Shown piece by piece: positions 33,253 to 45,739 of a DNA stretch of 64,000 nucleotides; position 1 is the stretch's first letter; each line of letters starts with the position of its first letter. The DNA is from Flabesymbios commensalis (Eukaryota; Annelida; Polychaeta; Terebellida; Flabelligeridae): positions 61,318,670-61,382,669 of the forward strand of contig OZ024903.1 of the NCBI GenBank assembly GCA_964017125.1, in the 5' to 3' direction. Position numbers and translations under genes: made by a program. The notes under the pieces were generated by a model, which was not told the DNA's origin, ran no database searches, and saw only the letters and a list, made by a program, of their open reading frames with translations.

Positions 33253-33801
33253 AAGTGACCTGACGCCGCTAATTAGCGAGTTTATCATAGGTCACCATGT
33301 CGTGTCTGTCATCATGGTCATGCCGCTATATCCTCTATTTGATCCCATTGTTATCATTCCTGGTGATTACGAAATGCGGTGAATATAGGCAGCCAGTGAT
33401 ATCGAGAACATTAATAATGGTGGCTGCAGTCGCTTCGTCATATCGCAATTTGGCATTATAATATTAGGTGACATGACGCACACCCGCCGCCAATTATTGA
33501 CTGCCTTGTATGTTGGTTTATTTGAAGAACTCAAGTCTTGGTGATTGTCAGACAACTACTGGTATTGCAGGTCATGATTATGTATCAGTTTTATCAGAAT
33601 GGTCTACTTTACCAAGACAAAAAAAAACATTTATATCCCTATAGATCTTAACATTTATCATGTTTATCAGCATATCATGACAATGGCAGTGCCATGGATG
33701 ATATTTTGTAAAACTTTGAGGAAGGTTGCATCTTTTTGAAAGCAGAACATATTCAAGCCGCTGCTGTTCACTCAGTGACTAAATGTAGGCATGTGTACTC
33801 C

Positions 33802-34051
33802 TTAACCCTTTCAGCTCGGGGACCGTCTTTATACGTCAGAATCTGACGTCTACAGACGTCAGAATCTGACGACTATAGACGGTGTCCGCACTGAAAGAAT
33901 TAAAATAGTTATAATGGTCGTAGACCCATAATATAGGTATTCAAATTAAGTAGAAAGAGCCAAGTAAGACATTTATGCTGAATTCAAATTGAAAAAACCC
34001 CTTTGGTCTCCCATTTTTATTACAAACATATTTCGGCGCTGTACGTGTTAA
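33802..34051. mobile_element. piggyBac-type MITE, family B
   Basis: TTAACCCTTTCAGCTCGGGG to GCTGTACGTGTTAA. Hairpin (33816-33892) CCGTCTTTATACGTC / GACTATAGACGGTG; body CCATAATATAGGTATTCAAA. Confidence 0.83.
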
Positions 34052-34817
34052 GTCGACAGCTAGTCACAGGGTGATGGTATATAACGAAAAAAATAGCCAT
34101 CGGCTGATAAACAATAATGGATTGGAGGCTGTAGCATTGTCAATAAATAGCTGGCACTCTGTGTTAACACGGGTAAAACTTAACATGAGGACACGTGGAT
34201 CAAATGGAGGTTTTCAGTGAGAAGCGAAAGTAGACCGTGGGAAGAGGTAGAATATAGTAGTGGCATTCTTCATGCGACATTACGCATTCATAGAATATGC
34301 ACAATCATTTATACCGAGCCCTGTAAAACAAACTGCATGATTTCTCGATTTTGCGAACCTCGTCCACAATCAGCTCCTTATGATGTCTAGATCATTATAT
34401 AATAAAATTTGTTCAGTGTTACACAGTGATAACCTAGGTCAAATTAAAAAAAAATTGATCTCAATAGTTGTTTTCTTAACTGGCTATTTAAGATGTTTTA
34501 AAGGCTTTATTACATACTGTATATAAAGTGTAGCATATATTATATGTACACACGAGAGACTATTATTAGCAGATATTAGGCGTGTTGTGGATGATATTAT
34601 GAGCTTAGAAAGAAAACTGGTGTTTTTTATGTGAAGGAGTTGTATCCGTCACAAACATAGTACACAATACTGTTGTCCCGGAATGTGCGAGTTGCAAAGT
34701 AGGTCCTTGTAGATAAATAATACTTTCGTATTTTTACACCAATGAAAAACAATATCAAATATGTCATTCAATAGTCTCTCTAAACCAGTGGATAGAATGA
34801 TAGATTTATGTATTTTT

Positions 34818-36373
34818 AAGGCTCCCTCTACCAGAGGGAGGCTTTTTGTTTTGTACGGTTTCGTCCGCCGTCGGCGGCTGCGGCGGCGGTGGCGGCGCCG
34901 CGCATGGACTTTCTATACCATGTCACCCTGATATCTACAAAACCGATTTTTGTATTCATTTGGTGTTAAACATACTGGATACAAGTATTAATTCCTAGGC
35001 TGCATCAATTTTTTAGAAAGCTCGGGAAAATATTCGGGTCATGGCGGCCATCTTTAGTCTTTTTTCGTCAAATTAGGACCTTGTCACCCTGATAACTTCA
35101 AAGCCGCTTATCCGATATACTTAATATTCAACATACTGCATATAAGTATTAATTCCTTGAGGGCGGGGGCCCTAGGGTAGTGGTTAGCACCGCTGCTTTT
35201 CACGCTAGAGTTCGGGGTTCGGTTCCGTGTCTCGGCGGTTCGAAAGAAACAAAAATGTTTCTTCCCCATCCACGTGTGAAACTCAGTATTGTGGGGAGCC
35301 TCCGTGACCGAGAGGTAGCGTGCTCGGCCTCAGACCGCCATGGCACGAATTTCGAATCCTGTGTCTGGAGGACAGTGTCATCTGATTCATCTCACCATCC
35401 TCAGGAGGTTCTCCTGGCCCAATTTAGCCTATATGTGCACAAAGGTGGCCTAAAGCCCGATTCATTTATTTTCATTAATTCCTAGACTGCATCAATTTTG
35501 CAGAAAGTTGGGGAAAATATCTCGGTCATGGCGGCCATCTTTAATCTTTTCTCGTCAAATTAGAACCTTGTCACCCTGATAACTTCAAAGCCGCTTATCC
35601 GATATACTCAATATTCACAATACTACATAGTAGTATTAATTCCTAGCCTGCATCAATTTTTCAGAATTTCGGGAAATTATCCGGATCACTGCTGCCATCT
35701 TTAATCTTCTTTTCGTCAAATTAGAACCTTGTCACCCTGATATCTACACAACCGCTTTTTCGATTCACTTTGTGTTCAACATCCTGGATGCAAGTATTAA
35801 TTCCTAGGCTGCATCCATTTTTCAGAAAGTTCGGGAAAATATTCGGGTCATGGCGGCCATCTTTAATATGTTTTCGTCAAATTAGGACCTTGTCACCCTG
35901 ATAATTTCAAATCCGCTCATCCAATGTACTCAATATTAACAATACTGCATAGTAGTATTAAGTTCTAGCCTGCATCAATTTTTCAGAAAGTTTGGAAGTA
36001 TATCCGGGTCATCAATTTTTCAGAAATTTTGGGAAAATATCTGGGTCATGGCGGCCATCTTTATTCTCATTTCGTCAAATTAGAACCGTGTAACCCTGAT
36101 AACTTCAAAGCCGCTTATCCGATACACCCAATATTCAACGTACTACATGCTAGTATTAATTCCTAGACTGCATCAATTTTGCAGAAAGTTCTGAAAAATA
36201 TCCGGGTCTTGGCGGCCATCTTTAATTTTTTGTGGTCAAAATAGCTCCAAGTCAGCCTAAAGCTGCTAGCCTCTGCCTCATAATATTACTTGACAATTAC
36301 ATGTACATATTGATTATCTTGTACAACATTTAATGTATAACGTTTATTTGAAAAGTGCGAGGGAGAGCCTTCT
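34818..36373. mobile_element. terminally inverted element containing a ~161-bp tandem array
   Basis: Left end AAGGCTCCCTCTACCAGAGGGAGG (itself a hairpin), right end CGAGGGAGAGCCTT: inverted termini. After a GC-rich CGGCGG segment (34865-34905) come six units starting at about 34921, 35083, 35570, 35731, 35892 and 36090. Each contains GTCACCCTGATAACTTCAAA, GTATTAATTCCTAG, GCATCAATTTTTCAGAAAG and ATGGCGGCCATCTTTA. Spacing is ~161 bp except where a SINE (35158) or a short internal repeat (~36010) intervenes. No coding capacity; superfamily unknown. Confidence 0.8.
35158..35473 (+). mobile_element. composite two-tRNA SINE, full length, inside the 161-bp array
   Basis: Same two-module order as 32611. 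Target duplication ATTAATTCCT at 35148-35157 and 35474-35483; neighbouring array units show the uninterrupted sequence TATTAATTCCTAG. Confidence 0.92.
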
Positions 36374-36416
36374 TGGGTGTTTTACATGGTAAAGACTTAC
36401 TTCTAGTTTTAATACG

Positions 36417-36590
36417 GCGTTAATCCATTTATTTTTGTTGTTGTCGTCATCCCATGTGTTTCAACAACTAGGTCACTGTATGTGTTTGCGCCAAGGAAAG
36501 CATATCGGCCGCAGCGGGATTCGAGCTCGGTACCCTCGGGCTCTGAGTCAACCACTTTACCAATGAATGAGTTATCCTGGCACCAAAAAG
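36417..36590 (-). mobile_element. tRNA-derived SINE, distinct family
   Basis: On the minus strand: AACTCATTCATTGGTAAAGTGG (A-box region), GAGCTCGAATCCCGC (B box), then a tail ending ATGGATTAACGCCGTATTA. One tRNA-like module only. Unrelated to the composite SINE beyond the promoter boxes. Confidence 0.75.
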
Positions 36591-38637
36591 TGTAATATTT
36601 GTCAAATCATATACACAGTGTCCATCAATTTTGAGAAGCAACGTTTGTGAAGTATACGCTTATGCCGATGGTGGTAATATTTGATGTATTCTTTAGATCT
36701 ATGTAGGAATACCGGGATGTACTATGTTTAGCCTCTTCATAAACCGATATTGATAATGCAATGTAAAGAATTATAAGTGCTGGCATTAGTTCGTTGGAAA
36801 CATTGTTGTGTCGTTGCCGCTGTCGTCTCCTTCGGCCACAGTTCCTTAGCCCCTTGGAATTTGTTATTTATATTTTACTTGGTGTATAAGCTGATAAGTA
36901 GGGGTGAGGATTTTTGGTATTGGGGAGATTCGGTGGCCTTTTTCGAAGATACTTTCTTGTGAGAATTCTCCAGCCTGAACCAATGTTTGAAGCAAAGAAC
37001 AACGGATACTTTGGAGCAGGTTATTATATTGATAAAATAATAGGAGAGGTGACGGATTTTGTAAAAATATATTTTTTTACTTAACAATACTTTTTTATTT
37101 GAATTTTATTTTAATATATTATCTTCTTATAAAGTAATTGCTTCAAAGATTTTATACCACACGAGGAATACTAGAATGTGTTTTATCTAATTAACCTAAG
37201 TAATTATTTGATTATAATGATGTAATATGTTTGTGCCAAATGATAATCACCCATCATAATATAATAACATGAGTGCAGGCATAATTGGCTAGTTGAATGG
37301 ATCCGTTATATGAGCTCTGCTTATGGGATGTGTTGTGAGAACTGACCACCTTGTGGCCCTGACTGGTGTTGTCAGTCTTAGACAGCCTGAAGGTCGCTAC
37401 AAGCAAAGGCATTTACCTGCTGGCACAATGGACTCCATGCTGATACTGTCACAATGATAACAGCTTCAGGCAATACAGATAATCCTGCCTTATGGCAGTA
37501 GTAATACTTTCCCAGCCAGCACCAACATTGAACGAGTATTGGGCCAACATCTCTGTAGGTTCCTCTAGGCAGTGATAAATAGCCATTTTACAAATTAGTC
37601 TTTAATATCCATAAAAGCTACCGTATTTAGATACACTTTGCAACCATAGCACGTGTATGGGCAGCATTCAGGTGTACAATCGCCTGATTAGGTAGAAAAT
37701 AATTTGTAAAGAGAATGATCTCTAGAGATGCGTTCTTAACATAACCAATCCGGAAATAGTTGCCTGTTTTATCTCCTTCAATTCGCTATTAGCGCATTCC
37801 ACTTTGCTAAGTATTTTCTTTTTCTTTATAGGAGCAGTGGTGCGTGGACTAATGTATTTATATAACTGAAATGTCGCTTTGTTGATATACATCTTTATAT
37901 TTCTTACATCTTACACACCTGCTTGGTGAAACCACGATTTGACCTATCAAGTGCCTGAGATGTAGGTCAAACTGATGGAGAGACGGTCGTCGGCTGTTGA
38001 TCACGTATCATAGAGATAACTATGTAGTGTCAATTATGGGACCCGCAGATCCTTGTGCGTTAAAACAGTTTTTAACGAGACCACCCGCATACCTGTGGCG
38101 ACCTTGGTTATATACTTGTACGGTATAATAGGTAACAATAGGAGAGCGTTGCGCTGTTAGAGGAGCTCGCCATCAGTGTCAACAGCCAACCATAGTCATA
38201 AGCAGGACCAAGTCACCTCTATAAAATGTAATTATAATGTTAATTATATACCGGGTATAATGTTAAACATGATTAAGTCATGCTGATCTACTAGAGAAAG
38301 GCCTTCATAATCATGATAATTATGTGGTCATAATATGCTGAACTACTAAAAAATAGTATATATAGTATAGTAATAGTATATATGTAACTTGATTTATCCG
38401 GATGCATTGAAGCTAGTGAAGTGGATGAGGTGATATGTCCTGAACATTATTGGAACTGTACACCTAGGCTTACAGGCGTCTAAACACAATTAATGTGTTC
38501 TTCAATTTAAGTAAGTCTAAAGTGGAGAATTATCTGCTTTCCAATTTTAGGTGAAACAATGAATCAGAGCGAAGGTTATCATAGCCTATAACTTTAACCA
38601 GTGCAGACAAACCCCGGCATTCTATCGGTTTGGACTT
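36591..38637. other. 2-kb non-coding stretch
   Basis: Only small features: a possible element-A remnant at 37515-37560 (CCAGCACCAACATTGAACG) and an inverted pair TTTGACCTA / TAGGTCAAA at 37948-37981. Open frames of 61-70 codons have no recognisable motif. Confidence 0.5.
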
Positions 38638-38892
38638 GGGCGGGGACCTAGGGTAGTGGTTTCGGCGGTTTGCAAGAAACAGAAATGTTTCTTCCCCATC
38701 CACTCTTAAAACTCAGTATTGTGGGGAGCCTCCGTGACCGAGAGGTAGCGTGCTCGGCCTCAGCCCTGCAGAGTTTGAATTTAAAATGCTGTGTCTGGAG
38801 GGCAGTGTCATCTCACCATCCTCAGGAGGTTCTCCTGGCCCAATTTAGACTGTATGTGCACAAAAGTGGCATACAGCCCGATTCATTTCATT
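38638..38892 (+). mobile_element. composite two-tRNA SINE, internally deleted
   Basis: GGGCGGGGACCTAGGGTAGTGG jumps directly to TTCGGCGGTTTG, removing most of the first tRNA-like module including its B box. Linker, second module and tail are present. A 75-codon open frame here is a by-product. Confidence 0.88.
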
Positions 38893-39401
38893 TTTAGGAC
38901 AAGATTGGAGTCTGTGACACTACATCAATGTGGCACTGTCACCAGGAGGGCCCATGTAATGTGACCATAATGAGACGTGTGTTCAGCACAGGCGCTCACA
39001 CACGAACAAGATTCGTACCGTGCCTACGTACAACAATGAGGCAGCGTACAATTGGGCAAGTGCACACAATAACAAGTATATCAATCATCGAGGTAGGCCC
39101 TACACATGTATAGTCTGATTTTTGTTCAACAGGAGCAGTATTACATCACAGTCACAGCTATTAAATCTGTTTTTTTCCGCACAAATTTGTTTTTTCTCGT
39201 GTACGCCTAAGTGTCTAAGATTTGTAGCCCATATGTATAGATATTGGGGACCTACAACGTGTTATTTAAATTGTGAATTGGTTTTTGAAGAGACTGTTAA
39301 CCCTCATGAGATAATATGGCTATGTGGTAAATAAAGCGAGCTAGAGTCGTTCTAATTTCCTTAGTTAAATGTAGGCCTACGTGATATATTTGATACTCGT
39401 A

Positions 39402-39588
39402 ATACCGCTGCCTTTCACGCTAGAGTTCAAGGCTCGGTTCCCGGTCTCGGCGGTTTGAAAGAAACAAAAATGGTTCTTCCCCATCCACTCATAGAAAAAC
39501 TCAGTATTATGGGGAGACTCCGTGACCGAGAGGTAGCGTACTCGGCCTCCTGGCTCAGTTTAGCCTATATGTGCACAAAGGTGGCATT
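39402..39588 (+). mobile_element. composite two-tRNA SINE, truncated, host of a nested SINE
   Basis: Starts within the first module (CGCTGCCTTTCACGC) and lacks most of the second (GCCTCCTGGCTCAG joins across a deletion). Tail reaches GTGGCATTAAAACCCATGC, where the next SINE inserted; its last bases resume at about 39906. Confidence 0.87.
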
Positions 39589-39599
39589 AAAACCCATGC

Positions 39600-39894
39600 G
39601 GGCGGGGTTAGCATTTGTCTTTCACGCCAGAGTTCGGGGTTCGGTTCCCGGTCTCGGCGGTTTGAAAGAAACAAAAATGTTTATTCCCCATCCACGTGTG
39701 AAAGTTAGTATTGTGGGGAGCCTCTGTGACCGAGAGGTAGCGTGCTCGGCCTCAGACCGCCAGGGCACGAATTTCGAATCCTGTGTCTGGAGGACAGTGT
39801 CATCCCAATCATCTCGCCATCCTCAGGAGGTTCTCCTGGCCCAGTTTAGCCTATATGTGCACAAAGGTGGCCTAAAGCCCGATTCATTTCATTC
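39600..39894 (+). mobile_element. composite two-tRNA SINE nested in the preceding copy
   Basis: Target duplication AAAACCCATGC at 39589-39599 and 39895-39905. The 5' end has lost the segment with CCCTAGGGTAGTGG; the rest is intact. A 175-codon open frame spanning both SINEs, the longest in the window, is a repeat artefact. Confidence 0.92.
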
Positions 39895-39937
39895 AAAACC
39901 CATGCATTTCATTTCAATACTCTTAATCATGGTAATG

Positions 39938-40160
39938 CTAAGCCTTTCAGCGTGGGGACTGACTTTAGGCGTTAAATTCTGACGTCTACATGTGAAGTCG
40001 ATCCTCGCATTGAAAGAATTGAAATATTTATAATGGCCCTCTATCCATAACATAGATATTCAAATGAAGCTGAAAGAGCAAACTAAGACATTTATGATGA
40101 TTGAAAGTAACCCTTTATGCTCCATGTTTTATACAAAAATATTTCAGCGTTGTATGTTTG
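39938..40160. mobile_element. piggyBac-type MITE, family B, decayed
   Basis: CTAAGCCTTTCAGCGTGGGG, a shortened hairpin ending TGAAGTCGATCCTCGC, body CATAACATAGATATTCAAATG and eroded right end TTTCAGCGTTGTATG. Confidence 0.75.
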
Positions 40161-41216
40161 ATGTCCCACTGGACTACTCGGAACCACCAGATGGTGATGT
40201 TCTTATTAGGCCTACTGCCCACGAGGAGTCCCATAAAAATATTTTACATCACGAAATAATCCCGACAGAACAGGCAACGCATACCAAGCCAGTGTAGCCT
40301 GTAGGCCTATAGACACTGATAGATGCCTGTAAACATGGTAAAGCATCCATTTGTAATAATAGTATGCCCATGGATGATTACAGTACAATGTGATTGTTGC
40401 TGTCATTGATGACATCCGCCGTTCACAATGATGCATCAGAAGATCTAAAAAAAACTGATTACTTTTATGTTCATTAACCAAACTCCAAACTAACCCTGCT
40501 ATTCATATGTATTACATGTATACGGTTGTCAGGACGGGTATCCTCACCAGTTAAACCATTTATTTGTTGTGATTTTATTAATATATATTATAATGAGTAA
40601 ATATTTATCGGATTCTTAAAATTGAGATTAACATGTCTCACTGATTATTTGTTATCTAAAGCAGTAGAAATATATTTTATAACGTAAATTCAGTGATATT
40701 AAAATCTACACACTAAACCGGTGCATATTATTATGACAAAATATACTGTAACATCCTTCACATTGAGGCAGATTTAGTTACACATAAATATGTACATTGA
40801 TTTTATACTATTTTTAAAGCAATAAATAATAAAATTACAAATAATATACTCTCCTCAGACTAAAGCTCACACAACATACGATTGCAGCATGATATATAGA
40901 TAAAAAAGAGAAAACGCGGTTAAGACGCGAATACAGTTTTCTTATATTCTGTAATACATTAAAATGGTAGGCCTAACTAGTACAAGGAAACAGGCTGGAC
41001 ACGATCATGTCACAACCTTGCAGCTATATGCTATGCTGTCAAAGTTTGAAGTGCTTCGTGGTTTAGTACAGGAGATGCTATGTCTGGGAGCTGCAGACCT
41101 GTTCATCTGTTTATGATTTTATAAAGCCCGAGGCATGCACATGTTGTCTCCTGATGGCACGTGTATTGGCGTGTATGCACCGCATGGTGAAGACAACGTG
41201 CAATCATCCAGTTTAC
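40161..41216. other. AT-rich non-coding stretch
   Basis: No repeat family recognised. TAGGCCTA at 40207, 40302 and 40968. Confidence 0.5.
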
Positions 41217-41283
41217 AATGCAAAACAAACAGTAGTAAAGCCACGCTTGAAACGTAAGCAGTTACTGTTGTTTCCCTTTGCAC
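41217..41283. mobile_element. palindrome, GGCAGTAACTGCTTAC family, decayed
   Basis: AATGCAAAACAAACAGTAGT pairs imperfectly with GCAGTTACTGTTGTTTCCCTTTGCA. Relatives at 47853, 50318 and 51479. Confidence 0.65.
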
Positions 41284-41566
41284 GGTAGCATTTTCAGTCG
41301 TGTTTTAGGTGTACATGTAGGCCTACATATAATTATTTATGCCTAATATATTATTGTAAATAGTATAGATAAACACCAGCCATTTGCAGTAATAATATTA
41401 TAAGATTTATAGAGGCCGGTACCACACCGATGTTAATCTGCAGGGACACGACTAGTGTCAAGGCTACAAGCATCTCAACAAATTGCCGGTCATTGACAAA
41501 TTAATCCGGCGCCGTGCACCACCAATTTGTTTTCCCGTCTGATCCATAAAATTCAATTAACCCTTA

Positions 41567-41806
41567 TCCTGCTGACTATTGTCGTTTTTTATTTGTTTTA
41601 TAAGTCTACCATATCACTGTCATTGGGAATACAATGTGCGTCTAAACCTTAAGATTTGCAAATATTTGTGCTTAAATTAAACAAATATGCGTAATTTTCA
41701 GCCATTTGAAGTTGTGGGTCGCGGTAGCGACACGCAACTTCGAATGGCTGAAAATTTAATTAAGTATTTGTGAAAATATTAATTAACTTAGCAGGAAAAG
41801 GGTTAA
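41567..41806. mobile_element. piggyBac-type MITE, family C relative
   Basis: TTAACCCTTATCCTGCTGA to TTAGCAGGAAAAGGGTTAA. Hairpin (41698-41752) CAGCCATTTGAAGTTGTG / AACTTCGAATGGCTG around GGTCGCGGTAGCGACACG. Confidence 0.85.
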
Positions 41807-42569
41807 GTCCTTTAGTCCTGAGTCAGCTTCATCTATAATACAGATATAGCCCTGCAAGTCATCAAGTGATCCAGTTAGGGTTCAAATTAGTTTGTCCATC
41901 GGACAATGGGTTGGAAATATCAGGTTGCTCGCCAGAGTTTTTAGTTGAAATTTATCGTGATACTTCTAGCTCATTCTCCTAATATTCCAAAAAAAACCAA
42001 AATGTTGTACACAAGATTGCCAATATGGAAAGTCATTGACACTAAGGTCTTCATGGCCTTAAATTATTATAATAATAATTTATTATAAAGCGACTGCTAG
42101 ATATTGATTGTTCGACACAAATTTTAGTTGTCTCAGATAGCTGAAAATGCTTTATTTCGAACGCTGTCATTCATTGGTCAGACTTGATATACTAGTATGT
42201 GAAACTCAGATATATTAAACCTGCTGTGTATCAATGTATAGTATTACTTTGGAGAAGTGGATTAGGACGAGATGCTAAGTTTGAAAACTGACTTACACCG
42301 AATTGTCCATACCAGAGCACCACGTACATTCAGGGTGAATAGAGTGTCACGGTGTTCGGCGAACTATTTGGACATTGTGTTTGTAGGAATAAGGGTACAC
42401 TCCGTGGCATGCACAATGACTACAATGGGATGTTATCTAGACCATAATAGCAATAAGAATGATGATGAATAATATTTGTGATAATTTGCCCTGACATCCA
42501 CGTGCTTACCACTGACACTTATATTCTCACTCATATTGAACGCTGGCTCACAGTTGTTTGGTTGCTGGC

Positions 42570-42665
42570 CCAGTATTGAGTCAGAAATACACTAAAATAG
42601 TTATACCCTACGACGCTAGCCCAACATTGAACCAACAATGGCTCGATGGCTCGTGTTTGCTGGGT
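42570..42665. mobile_element. palindromic element A, right half clear
   Basis: Core CCTACGACGCTAGCCCAACA and end GGCTCGATGGCTCGTGTTTGCTGGG. The left arm is rearranged. Confidence 0.75.
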
Positions 42666-42893
42666 GCCAGAGATCAGACAGTTACTGAGTCACATGGGCT
42701 GCTGACCCATGTCAGATGTCGTCATAGATGTGCCTGTAGTATCAGGATGTCCTAATAATCAGTGATTTTCAGCACAGATCACAGGTTGTGCTTATTATTG
42801 TTGTACGTATGTGTGCCATCATGTAAAACTGTATTAACATTAGAATATCATGTTTTTATATAGCCTCCAACTGTACATTGCAGTGCCGCATTA

Positions 42894-43124
42894 TTAACCC
42901 TTTAACTTCCAGGCCGGGGTGCATGCCAGGATCCAGATATACTAGTGTAGGAGTTCTATTTTTCGTCATTTGAAGCTGTAATTGCTAACGCAATTTCCAG
43001 CTTCAAATGACGAAAAATACATAAATGTAGTATATATTTGACGAAAATTTGTGTCATTTTATGGTTACGTTCATTGACGAATGACGACGGAAATTTCCGT
43101 CATGTATGGTAGTGAAAAGGTTAA
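42894..43124. mobile_element. piggyBac-type MITE, family E
   Basis: TTAACCCTTTAACTTCCAGG to TAGTGAAAAGGTTAA. Hairpin (42958-43017) TTTTTCGTCATTTGAAGCTG with its complement around TAATTGCTAACGCAATT. Confidence 0.85.
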
Positions 43125-45526
43125 TAGATTAGGAAAATATAGTACAGGGATCGTACATGTAAAGCGTCGACGCTGTATACTATGGTGTATAGTTATCTGC
43201 TGGGGACATTAATTACAATAGTATTGCATGGTAATTATTTTCACACCCGGATATGAAATATACAGTATATGATAGTATATATTTAGAGCATGACACACTC
43301 ATATTCATTCAACCCCAAACTCAGTTTCCATTTACATGATTAGCATGCGTGTTAACATGATTAACACTGTTTTAATATAGCCTATTCGGCATCCCACGTT
43401 TTTTTTTCACGGCCCGAGATAGCTTATGTAGGCGTAGGGCCTACTATATAATTATGTTCATGTAAATGGGAGCAGAATATGTAGATCATTCAAGTGGTCA
43501 ACATTGGATGTACATACATGATAATATTATACCAATGGCTTAAAGTTTGGAGAACAAATATACTCTGTATATTGTTGTCAGAATATAGAGGGTGCTTATG
43601 CTTGATTGACATCGACAGTGAAATGATTGTATAGGCAGTGCATGCTCAGGTAGGCCTCTGATAATTCACTGAATAGGGAGGCAATAGAACTGGAAAGTAG
43701 TCGACGTGCTACTGAAGATTAAAGTGAAGGCACTTGAGCTTATTTGCTTTCAGGATCTTATCTCTCACATCGTACCTGACAGACCTATAGCAGTCATTTT
43801 CAATGACTATCGATGATGTTATATTTGGTAAGACGATTATCAAGTGCTGGGCCAACGTCGTCGCTGTTTGCCCCGCGTTTGACCATAATCACCTAATATC
43901 AGTCCGTGGAATTTGAGCTTGTTATGAAAACCCTTTTTTTCTTCGGAGCTCGGTGTCAATCAAATTTAAATGACGTGTACCGTATAGAGTAGATCTTCTT
44001 TCATCTTGATAACTCACTCTCTATGCAGCCTGCGTTTTATGTCAACTATTGAACATATTCTGAAATTTCTGTTTTCGAATGTGTGTAACCACGGATAAAA
44101 TAATATTTGGTTTGAACCCGAGGCAATGTTAACGATCGTACATAATACAATACACTGGTGTTTGGCAAATTTACTTTCTCTATTTTTGTGTCTTTTAAAC
44201 GTATATCGCCAAGGTAAGGACTAGCATTCTATACTTATCATCGATGCCTGCAGTGTACGGCCTGGGGAAGACACTTTACACGGCTTTCAACATTTGTCAC
44301 CTCAGCGTAGAACTCGTTCAACAGCTTAAGATATCATCAAATACAAAATGTTGTTTTTTGAAATTTCATAAAATAGTTGCATTTACCAAGTTTACAGTCA
44401 TGTTCCTCCCTGTCCTGTTGTGGTGTACACGCTGGTGCAATCATGACACTTCCAAGTAATTATTAATTATAGTTATCGCAGCTCTGAACGAACTGAATAC
44501 TCGCTTTGTCATGTTTGTAACCTTTTGAATAATCCCGGAAATTCTACTTCACTATAGAATAATTGGAATTACTAATCAAAGTGGAACAATGTGTATTCAA
44601 TATATGTATTCTGTATACTAGCATCCCTAAGTAGGGGATGCCACATCAGTTATAATAGAGTAAAACATCCATGATGGCAGACGCGATAGTACATGTATGG
44701 TAGGCGGACCGGGTACATTGACATGCCAATCATCATCAATAGGCTTTATAATAAGTGTTTAGTCAGCATCCACATTCATAGTGAACATTCAAGATCCTTT
44801 CTTTATCCAGCTATGTATATATGGCATCATGGTGCTGTGAGCAGCGAATGGACCTGCATGATTTAAATAATGGCAGTACTGTGCCAGATGGTGAAAGCAA
44901 TATAACCTCCTTGTTAATGTTTGTAAATCCTTATTGTCCGTTAACCTTTTTGTCGCCAGACTAGCCTATTGGGGGTGGGGGTGGGGGTGGGGTGGGGGTG
45001 GGGGGTTGTTCTTCGTAACATTAGGAGACCGTATACCGATATGTTAGCATACATTCCGTACGTCTACACCTTACATCTAATAAATAGAACTAACAGTGAC
45101 GATTCAGCAGTTTTCAGCTTAAAACCAGTTTTTGGCTTTTTTTGAGTCCTGTGCAAGGATCAGACCAGAGACGACAAAGATCCGGAGATGACAAAGGCCG
45201 GTAACTCTTGTGGTATCCAGCAGGGAACAGGATGTTAACATGGCGGGGTTATTTAGTTTACGACTTACGGAGTCATTCCAGGAACGTGGACTGTTTAATC
45301 TTTCATGGTTGTCAGGGAGCAGCACCACCCTTTTGCTCATGTGCTTGTTTCACGGTGGTGAATCAATGGTCATAATTTGACCGACTGAATTTTACTGTCT
45401 GGTAATCAAGTTAACAGCAAGATGAGGATGTGAGTCTTATTGATATAACTGAAGATGTGTGGTTTAGTGATAACTGATGACTATCTCCTAAACCAAGTAG
45501 GCCTATATAGAGTGATAGACACACAT
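43125..45526. other. 2.4-kb non-coding stretch
   Basis: A possible element-A scrap lies at 43843-43885 (GCTGGGCCAACGTCGTCGC). Small open frames at 44244 and 45119 (minus) have no recognisable motif. Confidence 0.5.
44972..45007 (+). repeat. G-rich microsatellite, G-quadruplex-prone
   Basis: Five or six runs of four or more G separated by single T residues (GGGGGTGGGGGTGGGG). Confidence 0.9.
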
Positions 45527-45624
45527 CCCAGACGTTGACACAATGCTAGTTTAATGCTGACCCACCGTCTGCGCCGCCGGCCCAACATTAAATTAACATT
45601 GCGTCAACGTCTCTGTCAGCTGGG
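45527..45624. mobile_element. palindromic element A
   Basis: CCCAGACGTTGACACAATGC to GTCAACGTCTCTGTCAGCTGGG; core CCGTCTGCGCCGCCGGCCC. Terminal CAAACAC lost on the left. Confidence 0.82.
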
Positions 45625-45739
45625 AATGCTACTACTAGTGATCTCAAGAACTTCCTCGCGTTCACCAGTTCACCAATGTATATCTACGATCCTCGGTTTT
45701 ATGATCTTTACATCCATGATATCCACAAGTTTTATGCTT

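Noticed and set aside
34865-34905. CpG-island-like promoter because of CGGCGG content
   Set aside because: Only about 40 bp long and part of a repeat element with inverted ends; no transcript evidence.
39455-39982. 175-codon open frame, longest in the window
   Set aside because: It spans two nested SINEs and runs into a MITE; matching peptides appear wherever the SINE occurs.
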